Assembly (NCBI GenBank): GCA_940671915.1
Contig: CALNVZ010003426.1
Span: 35,895,791 to 35,959,790 of the forward strand
Source: Paracentrotus lividus
Lineage: Eukaryota; Echinodermata; Echinoidea; Camarodonta; Echinidae
Direction: 5' to 3'
Length of the DNA stretch: 64,000 nt
The notes beneath the pieces are model-generated. The model made no database searches, was not told the DNA's origin, and saw only the letters and a program-made list of their open reading frames with translations. A program made the translations under genes and the position numbers. Shown in pieces: positions 34,065 to 45,800 of the stretch; positions within the stretch are counted from its first letter, which is position 1; the number at the start of each line of letters is the position of its first letter.

Positions 34065-34372
34065 CACTGCCTGCGTTGAATTTAAGTAGGGCAAAAGGGG
34101 AGCAGGTCACGCGACCTTTTTGAAGTCTGTCTACGTCTGTTTACATAACAAATGATCACACTGCACTTCGCAGACTATATAGGAAATTGATTTTTGTGGA
34201 CTTTTCAAAAATAATAGGCCTGTAGTTTAGTTGTAAACCACATTCATCACATATTCTCTGTACTTTCACACTCTAAAATGACATAAATCAGCTATCAAAG
34301 TACAAAAATAATCTTGATTCAGAAATAAACATCAATATTATGAAAAAAACACACACTATTTTAGGAGTCATA

Positions 34373-34789
34373 TTGGCCCGAATTCACAAAGGTGGTTTCT
34401 GCCAAACCCACGGATCCGTGGATTATGTAGATTTTGTGTAATAAATACGCTTAATTTTAGCGCGTACTGTGAGAAAGGTCCAATATGAATGCGCGATTTT
34501 GTCACAGAGCTCTAAATTTACGCTTGTCGCTATGGTTTTGCTGCTGTTTATTCAAATTAATTTAAATAAACCGTTGACTCAACAGTGGACTCATTAATTC
34601 AAAACCGTGGGCTCATTATGTCAACACCATAGCAACTGGCGTATATCTCGTGCAAAATGACAAAATCGCGCATTCATATTGGACCTTTTTCAATGTACGC
34701 GCTACAATTAAGCGTAATTATTACATGAATATTCACAAATCCGCGGATCCGTGGGTTTGGCAGAAACCACCTTTGTGAATTCGGGCCAA
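34373..34789. mobile_element. 417 bp palindromic MITE with TA target duplication
   Basis: Left TTGGCCCGAATTCACAAAGG and right CCTTTGTGAATTCGGGCCAA are exact reverse complements. The inverted match continues for much of the element, including 'aaaatcgcgcattcatattg'. TA flanks at 34371-34372 and 34790-34791. Confidence 0.9.
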
Positions 34790-35271
34790 TATTTTCTTCT
34801 TTTTTTCACTTATATTAGTGTTTACTTTGTTCACCATCATTAATTATGACACTAATGGTTGTCCATAAGTGAATCGTGAATTCCAGCACAGTCTCATTTA
34901 TTATCGGGTCCTTGAAACAAATGAGCAGTGCTTTGTAAGGCATGAATTGTTCTTCTGACTTTGTGGTGTCATAGTGATATTGAAAATATGAGCTTTCTCA
35001 CTCATGTTATGTCCCGATACATAGACATTTTTCAGAAGTGTACAGTCTTGTTAGTATTTGCATGTTAGTTTTGAGTGTATTATAAATAGTGATTGTTCAA
35101 TCTTACAATATAACTGGAATATATGCACTCCGAACACCAAATTATCGCTCATGCAATCTATTTCACCATGGCTTCCAGCCTAGATGAAACAAAACATTTG
35201 GGATAATTTATTATGAGTCATACATATAATGCACTATAACTTCTTGGCCTATCTGGGTCAAACAAGTGTGA

Positions 35272-35925
35272 CATAACATTTGCTCCTGTGACAATTGCTC
35301 TGGGCCCGTATTCCATAAACTATACTTAAGCAATTTTGCTTAAGTCTAAGTATCTTTTCTAAGATTTTGTCCAGGAAAAAAATTTCTTAGCTTTTACTCC
35401 AAACACGTAAAGCACTTTGTCTGAGCTCAGAAAGCATTAAGCAAAAGTCTTAATTCTGTTAATATTGTCATGTTTAATTTGTGGCCTCAAATGAGCTTGC
35501 CATATAATCAACATTAAAGTTAAGCCAAGGTAGTAGGTTTAAAGTTAGGATAAAATTCTCATTTTTGTATGTTCGATTTGAAGGCGCAATTCCATTAAAG
35601 ACTTTTGACTTAAGCAAAAGAATCTAAGAATTTATGCTTCACTGCCAAAAATAGGCTTGAACAAAATTCTTAGTAAGCCATATTTATGAAATACGCATTT
35701 TAAAGGTAAGCAAAAATGCTTAAATTTCATGTTTTTATGGAATATGGGCCCTTGGCTTTATTTTGTCTAAGATGTAGAGTTAGGGTTAGGGTTGAAATAG
35801 GCTTTTTATTTTAGGTTTAGGGTTAGGTTTGGGGTAGGGTGTAGTGTCGAGTCCAGGCTTGAAGTTAAACATTCGATTAGTGTATGGAATTTATAAAGCA
35901 ATTGTCACCAGAGCAAAAATGTCAT
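35272..35925. mobile_element. TTAGGG-containing MITE, interrupted
   Basis: TIRs CATAACATTTGCTCCTGTGA and its mirrored end 'tcaccagagcaaaaatgtca'. Internal 'gttagggttagggttg' and 'ggtttagggttaggtttggg'. Split by the MITE at 35302-35751. Confidence 0.8.
35302..35751. mobile_element. Nested 450 bp MITE (GGGCCCGTATTCC termini)
   Basis: Starts GGGCCCGTATTCCATAAACT and ends ATGGAATATGGGCCC, with internal inverted CTTAAGCA/TGCTTAA blocks. Removing it joins the two halves of the surrounding element. Confidence 0.8.
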
Positions 35926-36751
35926 GGAATTTAAAACAAGGCCAGTAAATGAAGACAAATTAGAAAAGCAGAGAATTGCCAAAATATATTCTTGTGGTTT
36001 ATTCATCCACTAAATGAGGTTTTCATAAATTCACTATAATATACCTTAAAGAGAAAGAAAGATATAGTAATGTATGCTAAGGAGCAATTTACTTAAGTAT
36101 ACCTAGTACATTATCCTTAAAATTGGAACTCTGATGAGATTAACAATACATGAAGTTATGGTCGTTTCATCAAAATGCATGACAGGACAGAATTGCAGTA
36201 CATTAAACTGATTGCAGCTAGCTTCCACTGCTGTTTGATCATATTGTGAGAAATGTGGTTCTAGCTTACCAAATTCCCATAATTAATTTTAAAAATCTGT
36301 TTTTCCCAAAGATATATTGAGTGTTAACAACATTATAGCTCGCTGTGATCAGCTTTTGTACAAGAATTCCATCCCACCACGAATTGCGATGCAAGAGCTG
36401 CAGTTAATACATGTATAAATGTTGGGCACAATTCAGCTTTCTGTTCACAAATTCCTTCAGTGTAAAATGCCTCCAAAATGAATACATTCCACTCCCTTTA
36501 TAGTGAGGCAGTACCTGTGATCCCATTTTCAATTACATCTGTAAGCTTTTGTGTTCAATATGAGATTTCTGGCTTGGCCTGGTCTGAGCACCTTTTTATA
36601 ATGGAAGCGGATTATACTTTGTGAATGAACCTCTAGAACAGTGAGAACTACATAGAGGTCTGACGGAAATTGGTCCCAGCAGTCTTAATAAATTAAGCCA
36701 TCATAAAAAAAAAAAAGGCTCATCCAATAAAAATCATAAATGTTGTCATAT

Positions 36752-36884
36752 CAGGCGCGGATCCAAGAAAACCAAATTGAATGCATTTCTCGGGCCCAAT
36801 TGTCTGGGGACAAAAGCGGCTCTATTGTGTTTACGCATGGGCCCGATAAATTCATTGTATGACATCGGTCTGCGTCCGCTACTA
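36752..36884. mobile_element. 133 bp MITE, copy 2 (inverted)
   Basis: Reverse-complement copy of 17304-17436: CAGGCGCGGATCCAAGAA at the left, GGTCTGCGTCCGCTACTAC at the right. Confidence 0.8.
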
Positions 36885-37279
36885 CAAACTACCTAGATAG
36901 GTCATACTTTTAGTATACAGTATAGGACAGAAAAATAATAAATTTAATATACTTATAATAAATGTATACAAGATCATGATCAAAGCATATGAGATTATTT
37001 CAAGACAAAGATTAAATAAAGTTTGATAATAGGACTAGAAATTAATGAGGCTCATTTATATATCATACTGAGCTAATCAAGTGAATTCTTAAACACAGAA
37101 GTAACGTAATATTGTTTTTATTCTATAAATCTCTAACCATTCAATATCTATTTCAACTTAACAGCAATAAAACTAAAGAAAAAATAAACAGAAACAAATT
37201 TGTTAACAATTCAACTGAAAAAAGAACAATTCTGAAAACCATTAACATCTCAACAAAAAAACACCTACCAGAACATATA

Positions 37280-39129
37280 CAGTGTGTCCCACAAAAAATG
37301 CTAATGGTACTTTCCATGGGTATGATATTAAAATTACACTATTATATTGATTATAACTCTACACCCGTAAACTACCATTCATTTCCTGCAAATGGATGAA
37401 ATTTTATGTGATATGGTGCAATAATCACAAAGATATGAGCATTTTCTCGTCACACATCAGGAAACCTTTCCCTCCAAGTTTTGTATTCAGTAGTACCGGG
37501 TATATCGAATAAAAGAAACCCAAGTTTGATCATTAATAATTTGCAAAATATTTCAGTAGTGATTATGAAGTTTATATCACTGTAAAGTGCAACTCATTAC
37601 AATTATAATGATTAGTCTCTCAGCTCACCAATACCTCGCATCGCTGAACCCCATTGTTCTCAAAAAGTCTTGCAAAATTGTGAGTGCTCACTGTGGCTGC
37701 CCCCGGCCTAGTTTGGGCAGCTTCCGCGCCCCTTGTTGCGTTGTGGGGGCGCATTTTGAGCTACGCGCTGCCTTTTTTATTGCCCTAAGTATTTTTACCT
37801 TTTTACCGCTAATTATTTTGATTATAAAATATAATCCATCATTTTGTGTATTAATGAAATTGTTTATCGAATGAATTGTATAATAATTATTGTATATAAT
37901 GTTATTGTATAATGTATTCCTACACTTTATCCGATATTACTTGCCATTTTCCATTTAATTGTTATATAACTTTTTATGTGATTTATGATATCAATGCGCT
38001 CACCATAGCAACCAAAAAATAACTTATTCTTTGATATCTTGTCACTCTTGCTTTTAACCTTGGTTTAAGAAGGAGCCTTTTCTTGTGTCTCCTGATCGTT
38101 CTATACTTTTTGACTGCCATTTTATAATAGTGTCCACCCAACGAGGTAAGTTGGATCGGAAGAAGTGTTTTATTTCATGTTGCTCATAATTATTTATGAA
38201 TTTATTATTGCTTTCCTCAATATTGAATATTCAGCTAAGTAATGATTGTGGAATCTGTTGTGAATATGTTATGAATGTTTTTGACTCCTAAATTGGATGA
38301 TGTTTGTTTTATTTGGATTATTAGCATGACATTGGAGAAAATATTCAAGGATTACTTCTGTAACGTAAAATGTCTTAATATTACTTAAATTATTTATATG
38401 TCTCATTTACAGAGATTTTATCATTCATTGAGAGAACATTTGGAATATGACTTGAACGACATATATGTTTAATAAGCAAATACTTTATCTACACATGTAT
38501 ATGTTCGATATAATTATTATTTGGTGAATTCTGTTTTTTTTTTTTTTCAGTTTTCACGGCTCTGTATGAATAAAGTTTTCATCAACCGTATCAGACGTTG
38601 GATATTGTGTTCGCCTTATTATTGTGGCAGTTACACTCACTTTCGTTTTTCTTGAGATGCGTTATTCAAAATACTAAGAGGAAACCCAACTTTGATCATC
38701 AATGAGCGTGAAAGTGAAGAACTTTCAATTTTGCAAGACTTTTTCAGAACAACGAGTATCAGCGATGCGTAATATTGGTAAGCTGAGGGACACATCATCA
38801 GAATGGTAATGAGTTGCACTTTAATAACAGTGATATAAATTTCATAAATACTACTGAAATATTTTTCAAAGTATTAATGATCAAACTTGGGTTTCTTTTA
38901 TTCGACACATCCGGTACTACTCAATACAAACTTGGATGGAGAGGTTTCCCGATGTGTAATGACAAAATGCTCATATCTTTGGGATTCTTGGACCGTATCA
39001 CATAAAATTTCATCCAATTGTAGAAAACGAATGGTAGTTTACGGGTGTAGATTGATAAACAATATAGTCTTGTAATTTTAATATTATACCCATCTAAAGT
39101 GCCATTGGCATTTTTTGTGGGACACACTG
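37280..39129. mobile_element. 1.85 kb element with ~405 bp TIRs, CAGTGTGTCCCAC termini
   Basis: Begins CAGTGTGTCCCACAAAAAAT and ends with the inverse, TA on both sides (37278-37279, 39130-39131). Arms 37280-~37684 and ~38724-39129 are imperfect reverse complements. The interior has a GC-rich patch (37690-37790) and no transposase frame. TA flanks and the terminus suggest a Tc1/mariner-type, non-autonomous element. Confidence 0.88.
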
Positions 39130-39131
39130 TA

Positions 39132-41104
39132 TGCCTCAAAAAGATATTTCAATAATAAAATGGTAAAACTAGCGGAAGCCTGATTTCTCATAAAAATTTG
39201 CATGATAACTAACAAGAAAAACTATTAAAATGAACAAAGGAAATATAAACCCAACTACCGAAAAGAACAGAAAATCAACAGCGTTGAACCCGATCTTATT
39301 TGATTATTTTTAATACACTTTAAAATACTTTCCCATTCTTCTTACTATCATCACCTATCACTTAGAACATTTAAACAGGATTTATCAATCCTTGTAATAT
39401 GATTGTTTTTTATTCAAGGCTAGACTTTGATTGGAACTTGATTTGAACTAACAGATAATACTTCGTAGAACAGACACCCAATGTCAGCCCGAACATAGAA
39501 ATATATTATTGATGTAATAATTACAATAATGACAATAATAATATAATGGTAACAAATACAATAACAATAATATTCACCACTGTCAAGAATGATTGTAATC
39601 ACTTTTACATGATTGTGCATTAATATTTACTTGACATTTTCTAATTAGTATTTCCTATTCAAAGAAGATTTTGTTCTCAGCAAATTATTTCATAATCATT
39701 ATAATGGAACTTTTGCATTGAGTTGGGAAGAAAATAAAGATTGATAATAATAAAAGAGAAAATTATTTTTGCAAGTTTATTTCACTGTCAAATGTGTGTG
39801 AAAATAGGTCCTATTATAATTATGATTATTATTCTACTTTTTCTACAAAAAAACACTTACGGTTAACTGTCATAATAGTACTTTTACCTTATCATTGCAC
39901 AGCATTGAAAAGATAAAAATAAAAAGCGAACAAAAGATAGGAAAAGAAAAAAAAAAATGGAAGAAAAACAAAAAAGAAAGAAGAATAAATGAAAGAAGAG
40001 AGAGACAGACAGACAGAAGATGTGATAGCAAAAACATGAGTTGTGAATCAATATTGAATATGTGATGATATATTTATCTTTATATTACAAAACTAATGAT
40101 GATGTGACACATTCATTTATTAAAGCTCAAGCTGAGCTCCTATGATCTTTTTAAAAGTGATGCATGTTACTTTTTACTCTTTTATCATTTAACTTTCATA
40201 TTCTTATTTATATCTTTCTTTTTCCATATTCTCATGAATGCAACTCTGACATATGTTGACATATGTATATAAATTTCAAAATATATTTCAGCATTGCAAT
40301 GAAAATATATATAATTTTTTCTCAAATATATGGCAGTCAAGATACAAGACAAAAAAAAATATCCTGAGAGAATTCTATGTTATGGAAATTCCTTCGACTT
40401 CCTCTCTTGGCATCTTGAAACAAACCAAAGTTGTTGGAGCTCTCAATACATCCTTAAGACTTTTTGGCAAACATGAAGGGCAATTCAAGCCCATTAAGTG
40501 TTACATTTGTAATACATTTTAATTTGATGACTTTGTAGGTCTTTATTCCCTTGATGCAATACAATGCCCTTGCTATAGCAAGCACAGCTGGAACCACCAA
40601 GAAAAAAAAATCCTTTTAAAAATCATAAATGCATGAGGTAAATTGAAAAATCAACCTATAAGATCCCCACATTAAGGGGCATATTTTGGCTTCTCCTCTT
40701 TGACTAACTATTAAAATGCTAAAAAGATGGGACTTGAGTGCTTAGAGCACATTGCAAAGTTGTGGTTTAGGTGCACTTTGTGATCCATAAGCAAACTTAT
40801 TCAACAACAAGGATATTTTTAAGATTTACCACATCACTTGGCAACAGTCATTCAGAAACCACATCTATATAAAGGCCATCGGTCCATCATATTATTTACT
40901 TAAAGTAAACCCTTATTTAATTTCGGAAGATATGTGTTTTGTAAAACCTGTTTACAGTGGCCTCGTTTCTCTGATTCCCTCTGCTGACCATTAAAAGCAG
41001 GTTTGAGTTTACGGGAAGAGCAGTTTTTAGATCAATGACTTAAGACAAAAGCGACTGTGTCTCCTATATTTCAGAAATTGACCTCTGTGATTTTTTACCT
41101 AATA
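39132..41104. other. Intergenic, no gene recognised
   Basis: AT-rich. An 89-codon open frame at 40253-40522 has no recognisable motif. Confidence 0.5.
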
Positions 41105-41332
41105 GACTAGTTTACTAACATCCTCAAATTTTATGCATACTTTTTCCTGGTGACATAGTAACAAGGTATTCAAACAACCTGTAATAAAAGAATAAACTAC
41201 AATACATGGAACTAGTTTGCAATACATTAGTTGTTGTTATGTCGGGCAAGCCTCAGGCAAGCTTTCAGGTTGTCAAGAGCAACCTTTGTTAAAACAGTAT
41301 GCATAAAATTTGAATATGTTAGTAAACTGGTC
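41105..41332. mobile_element. 228 bp MITE
   Basis: Ends GACTAGTTTACTAACAT... and ...ATGTTAGTAAACTGGTC, with the inner match TTTTATGCATAC/GTATGCATAAAA. TIR about 36 bp. Confidence 0.8.
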
Positions 41333-41453
41333 AATTACCTCAACATGTCTGATAAATATTCCTCTGGTGATCTCTATATAGATTGAAGTTTCTATAGGAA
41401 GTGGTTCTTGAGATATTGCGATGAGGAGGCCATTATCCATATAAGGACAATTA

Positions 41454-41570
41454 CCCCTGGATAATTACACCAAGAACAACTGACCCCTAGAAATAGGATT
41501 TGGGCTAGGTGGTAGATTTTTGGAGGTTATGGGGGGGGGGGGTGGTAATTGTCCAGGGGGTAGTTGTCCT
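41454..41570. mobile_element. 117 bp MITE, AGGACAAYTACCCC family, copy 1
   Basis: AGGACAATTACCCCTGGA ... TCCAGGGGGTAGTTGTCCT. A second copy lies in the NF-YA gene at 61475-61572. The centre has a run of 13 G. Confidence 0.8.
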
Positions 41571-42197
41571 AGAAACCCATTACCAGGACGTTTCTAACAT
41601 GAACTATGCAACCTTTGTTCATTGACATGCTTACTATATAATGTATATGGATTATCTTCCTTTGGCAAAACATACTGTCAGAAAGTCTGAAGTTAACATC
41701 ACCAGTGGTTCATGAGATATTGCAATAACATCAAAGTGTAATGGTCAACGTGGAACCATGATGCCTTTGGCACCACCTACTGAGGCAGAAAAACCTGACA
41801 TGGTATGAATAATATTGCAGAATGATAAATTTGAGGTCTAATGATGATCGGCTTCTAAGATTGTATTAAATTCAATTCTATTTCAAGTTAGGCTAAAATG
41901 GATTATCATATTCACATTTGGATTGTCTAGAAAGTAAAGTCCATATTTTTCTCCTTTTTTGTTGAGGGCTGATGTATATTTTGATTACTGTGGAACATGT
42001 GTACATAAGCAAAAGATCATATTAATGTACTTCCCCCCCCCCCCCAGTGTCAAGAATCTTTTTTTAATCAAAATATTTAATCAAATTTTTAGTAGTGCAT
42101 GGATCTTGAAACAAAAAGTTTCAGTGTCTTTGCTAGTGCTTCCAAATTTAGGTTCTTACATCATACTTTGCCACCATTGAAAAAAATATTTCAGGCC

Positions 42198-42203
42198 TTT
42201 ATT
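42198..42203 (-). terminator. SERGEF-like poly(A) signal candidate
   Basis: AATAAA on the minus strand, 460 nt past the stop codon. Confidence 0.4.
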
Positions 42204-42384
42204 CAATCAAATATTTGCATTTTATGATGAAATTTTAATTTTTACGGCTTCTTACCTCCTATTTTGTTAAGATAGTATAACACATTCTTTACAGGCTCAA
42301 TATCTACTTTGTTAGAACCAGACAATGCCTTATTTTATACAAGCAAGTTAGAAGACGTAATAGCTTCCCAGTCACTTTTGCTGG

Positions 42385-42588
42385 CATGAACCCCTCCTCT
42401 AATACCAGAACCAGTCTGAGCCTAAGAGGTGCTTACATGTACCCCTCCCATCAGACTGAGCCCAAATGGGTGCAGACATGTACCCCTCCCCTAATACCAG
42501 AATAAGACTGAACCCAACGGGTGCATGCATGTACCCCTGCCATCAGACTGAGCCCAAGTGGCGCAGACATACACCCCTCACTCTCTTC
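42385..42588. repeat. Alternating 51/41 bp minisatellite
   Basis: Units start 'catgtacccctcc' at 42385, 42436, 42477, 42528 and 42568 (lengths 51, 41, 51, 40). Long and short types alternate, so the true period is ~92 bp. It lies in the presumed 3' UTR of the SERGEF-like gene. Confidence 0.85.
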
Positions 42589-42662
42589 AAGGTATATCCT
42601 TTTTAATACCTTCTTAATAGAACTATGAAAAGTAGTAGTATGAAGCAGGAAAAACCTGAGCA

Positions 42663-42823
42663 TCACTGGCAGAAAGCGAAGCAGTGTCCGGCACCTACTC
42701 CAACTTTGGAAGCTACATGACCGTCTAAGCCTTGGACCTGCTTCGGCAGGAGGACATTTGTTTTGGTCCCATCTGCACACATGCCATGCTCGTTCCATCC
42801 CCAAGCTAGCAGTTTTCGATCGC
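42663..42823 (-). CDS. SERGEF: SERGEF-like exon 10 (terminal)
   Basis: DRKLLAWGWNEHGMCADGTK ... VGVGAGHCFAFCQ-TGA (stop 42663-42665). Strong SERGEF C-terminal blade. The protein ends ~40 residues earlier than the human one, lacking its low-complexity tail. Confidence 0.92.
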
Positions 42824-45800
42824 CTAAAGATATTTTGAAAAGTAAGGATATAGGTCAAGTTAGTGAAATCACAGGTTAAGCAAATACAACTCCCATTACA
42901 ACATAGTGCCATGGGCCAAACTAATTTCCTTATTCTGACGAAATCTTAAACAGAACCCATAAGCAAACAAACACATGTATAAATATTTTTAAAGGTTTCG
43001 CTAGTGGAACAATTAGCAGCAAAAGGTTACATATTGCATTCGGTAATCTTTCTTGAGGTTATAAGTAGTACATAGAAAATAGTATCCATAATTTTCAGTA
43101 AAAACAGTAGGAGATTTGGTTTCAAGACTTTTAACAAAGAAACTATGAGAAAGTTAAAGTTTTGTTAGGCTCTGTACCACTGGTGGTACAGCCCTGGACG
43201 ACCTATCTTCTGTTAACGGGGGGGGGCGGGGGCGGGGGGCGGTTGGGGGGACAGGGGGGCATGAATGGAATAGATAGTTCCCCCAGTAACATTATGAAAT
43301 TAATGTGGAGTCTACGCCCATGTAGATAACAATAGTTGTGTTCTCGACACCTTGATAAGAACAAGAAAAAAATTAAAATGCATTACTCACTTGTTATGGC
43401 TAAACTGTGAATCCAGCACAACATACAATCTGAAAGGAAGGAGAAATGTAAAATATGAAAAGATAACATCAAAACACCATACTTTATAAAATATGTACTG
43501 TAGGAACTATATGACTCATTTATTCACCTCACTGTTTATCCGCTCATACAAAATCATTTTTTGGTCTTTATTTGCTTGTCACACTCATTTCCTCCATTTA
43601 GATTCACTCTCATTCATCATTCATCGTAATAGTCACTTTTTCAATCAATTCAATAATCATTCAATGAATTTTTGTCACGTCATTCCATCAAGTGTATCTT
43701 TCATTTTTCAAATCAATGTTTCTTTTATTATTAAGTCAATGTTTTATTCATTACATTCAAGTCAATGTTCTTATATTATATTCATTCCAAATCAAATCAC
43801 CGTTAACTCACAATTTATAAATTCATTCTCTCACTACTTTATATTCTCACAGCACTCTTTTAGTTTCTCTCTTCACTATCTTTAAATCAAACACTTAAAC
43901 AACTGATAGGAGAACATAGCTTTAGCCTGCAAGGCATGACAATGGAGAATGTATATAAATTAGAGCTGTACAATCACACGCAATTTTAGAGTAGTGCTGC
44001 ATTGCTGTGTTGTGCTTATTTCTGTGATTACTGTGTTCCGTCAATTGGTTATTGTCTTAGTTGCAGGCCTACCGAGCTGTCCATAGTCATTACGACCCCA
44101 TGTTGTAACAGCAATCCTCCTCTAAAGCAAAAAAATAGACAGATTTTAACGTAAAAACAAAAACACAGATATCTCTCTGGCATTGATGCAATTACACAGA
44201 GATGCCACTCAGTATCATGCAATAATCCTTAAAATTGTGCAACACAAAAACAATATAAATCCTGAAAAAACATGCATATGTGAGCACAAAATATGAAAAG
44301 GCTGAAAATAAAAATGTCTTAATTCAGAAAATTTCCTTACAAGTGGCACTGGTGGAGCAGTGACACTGGATCTCACAATTAGAATGTTAATTTTGCCTAC
44401 AAACCGTGCTCGTTATTGTTTTTGCCTACATGTAACTGGCAATTCAACCTTTAAACGGGGTAGGGTTATCTGTTCAATTACGTTTATACTTCCACGCATT
44501 TACAATAAAATTCATCAGAAACCATGAAAGGAATATCTCAAAAACATTCTCCTGCATCCATCTTGCCTTTTATTCGGTAACTGTCAAAGAGTAGGCCTAC
44601 TGGGTTTAACCTTTGGGTTGTCGGCCGGTTAACCCTAACTTACCTGGGCTATTTCGTGAGCTTAAAGTCCTGGGGGGGGGGGGCNNNNNNNNNNNNNNNN
44701 NNNNNNNNNNNNNNNNNNNNNNNNNNNNNNNNNNNNNNNNNNNNNNNNNNNNNNNNNNNNNNNNNNNNNNNNNNNNNNNNNNNNNNNNNNNNNNNNNNNN
44801 NNNNNNNNNNNNNNNNNNNNNNNNNNNNNNNNNNNNNNNNNNNNNNNNNNNNNNNNNNNNNNNNNNNNNNNNNNNNNNNNNNNNNNNNNNNNNNNNNNNN
44901 NNNNNNNNNNNNNNNNNNNNNNNNNNNNNNNNNNNNNNNNNNNNNNNNNNNNNNNNNNNNNNNNNNNNNNNNNNNNNNNNNNNNNNNNNNNNNNNNNNNN
45001 NNNNNNNNNNNNNNNNNNNNNNNNNNNNNNNNNNNNNNNNNNNNNNNNNNNNNNNNNNNNNNNNNNNNNNNNNNNNNNNNNNNNNNNNNNNNNNNNNNNN
45101 NNNNNNNNNNNNNNNNNNNNNNNNNNNNNNNNNNNNNNNNNNNNNNNNNNNNNNNNNNNNNNNNNNNNNNNNNNNNNNNNNNNNNNNNNNNNNNNNNNNN
45201 NNNNNNNNNNNNNNNNNNNNNNNNNNNNNNNNNNNNNNNNNNNNNNNNNNNNNNNNNNNNNNNNNNNNNNNNNNNNNNNNNNNNNNNNNNNNGCATTATG
45301 GGCCCCCCCTAAGATCTCGGCCGCGGATCGCACAATCGCGACGAAAATTTGCATGAAGGTAGAGAATGACATTATATTACGCGGGTTGTATAGGTAAAAT
45401 TACACGAATTACATATATTTTATTTTATATGAATTAATTATGCTAATTATTCATGAAACTATACTTTTTGCTCTAATTCACTAAATTAAAGCTCATAGAA
45501 AGCTGATTTTTGGGGGAAATGTTCTTATGTCATTCCTAAGAATTGTACAAGAAAAAAATTCCTGTACCAAAATCGAATTTCTTATGTATTTTATTGTTTT
45601 TTTAAATTTCTTATGTATTTCTTTGTTTTTTGACGTTTTTATTTTTATTGTTTTTTTCAACACCATTCATCCATGACATTATTTCGGCCATAAATAGCAT
45701 CAAATTAAATGGATCTTTGTCAATAAAATTAAAAATAATCACTCATTTATGAATTCTAGCTGAAAACACATTTTGTATTGACTTTGTACATGAAATCACG

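Noticed and set aside
42385-42588. CRISP-like repeat array
   Set aside because: Units are directly abutting minisatellite monomers with no unique spacers, in a eukaryotic 3' UTR.
43493-43885. 130-codon Ser/His/Phe-rich frame
   Set aside because: Low-complexity ATTCA-rich intron sequence of the SERGEF-like gene.
44613-45372. Open frames of 215-247 codons on both strands
   Set aside because: Almost entirely the N gap.
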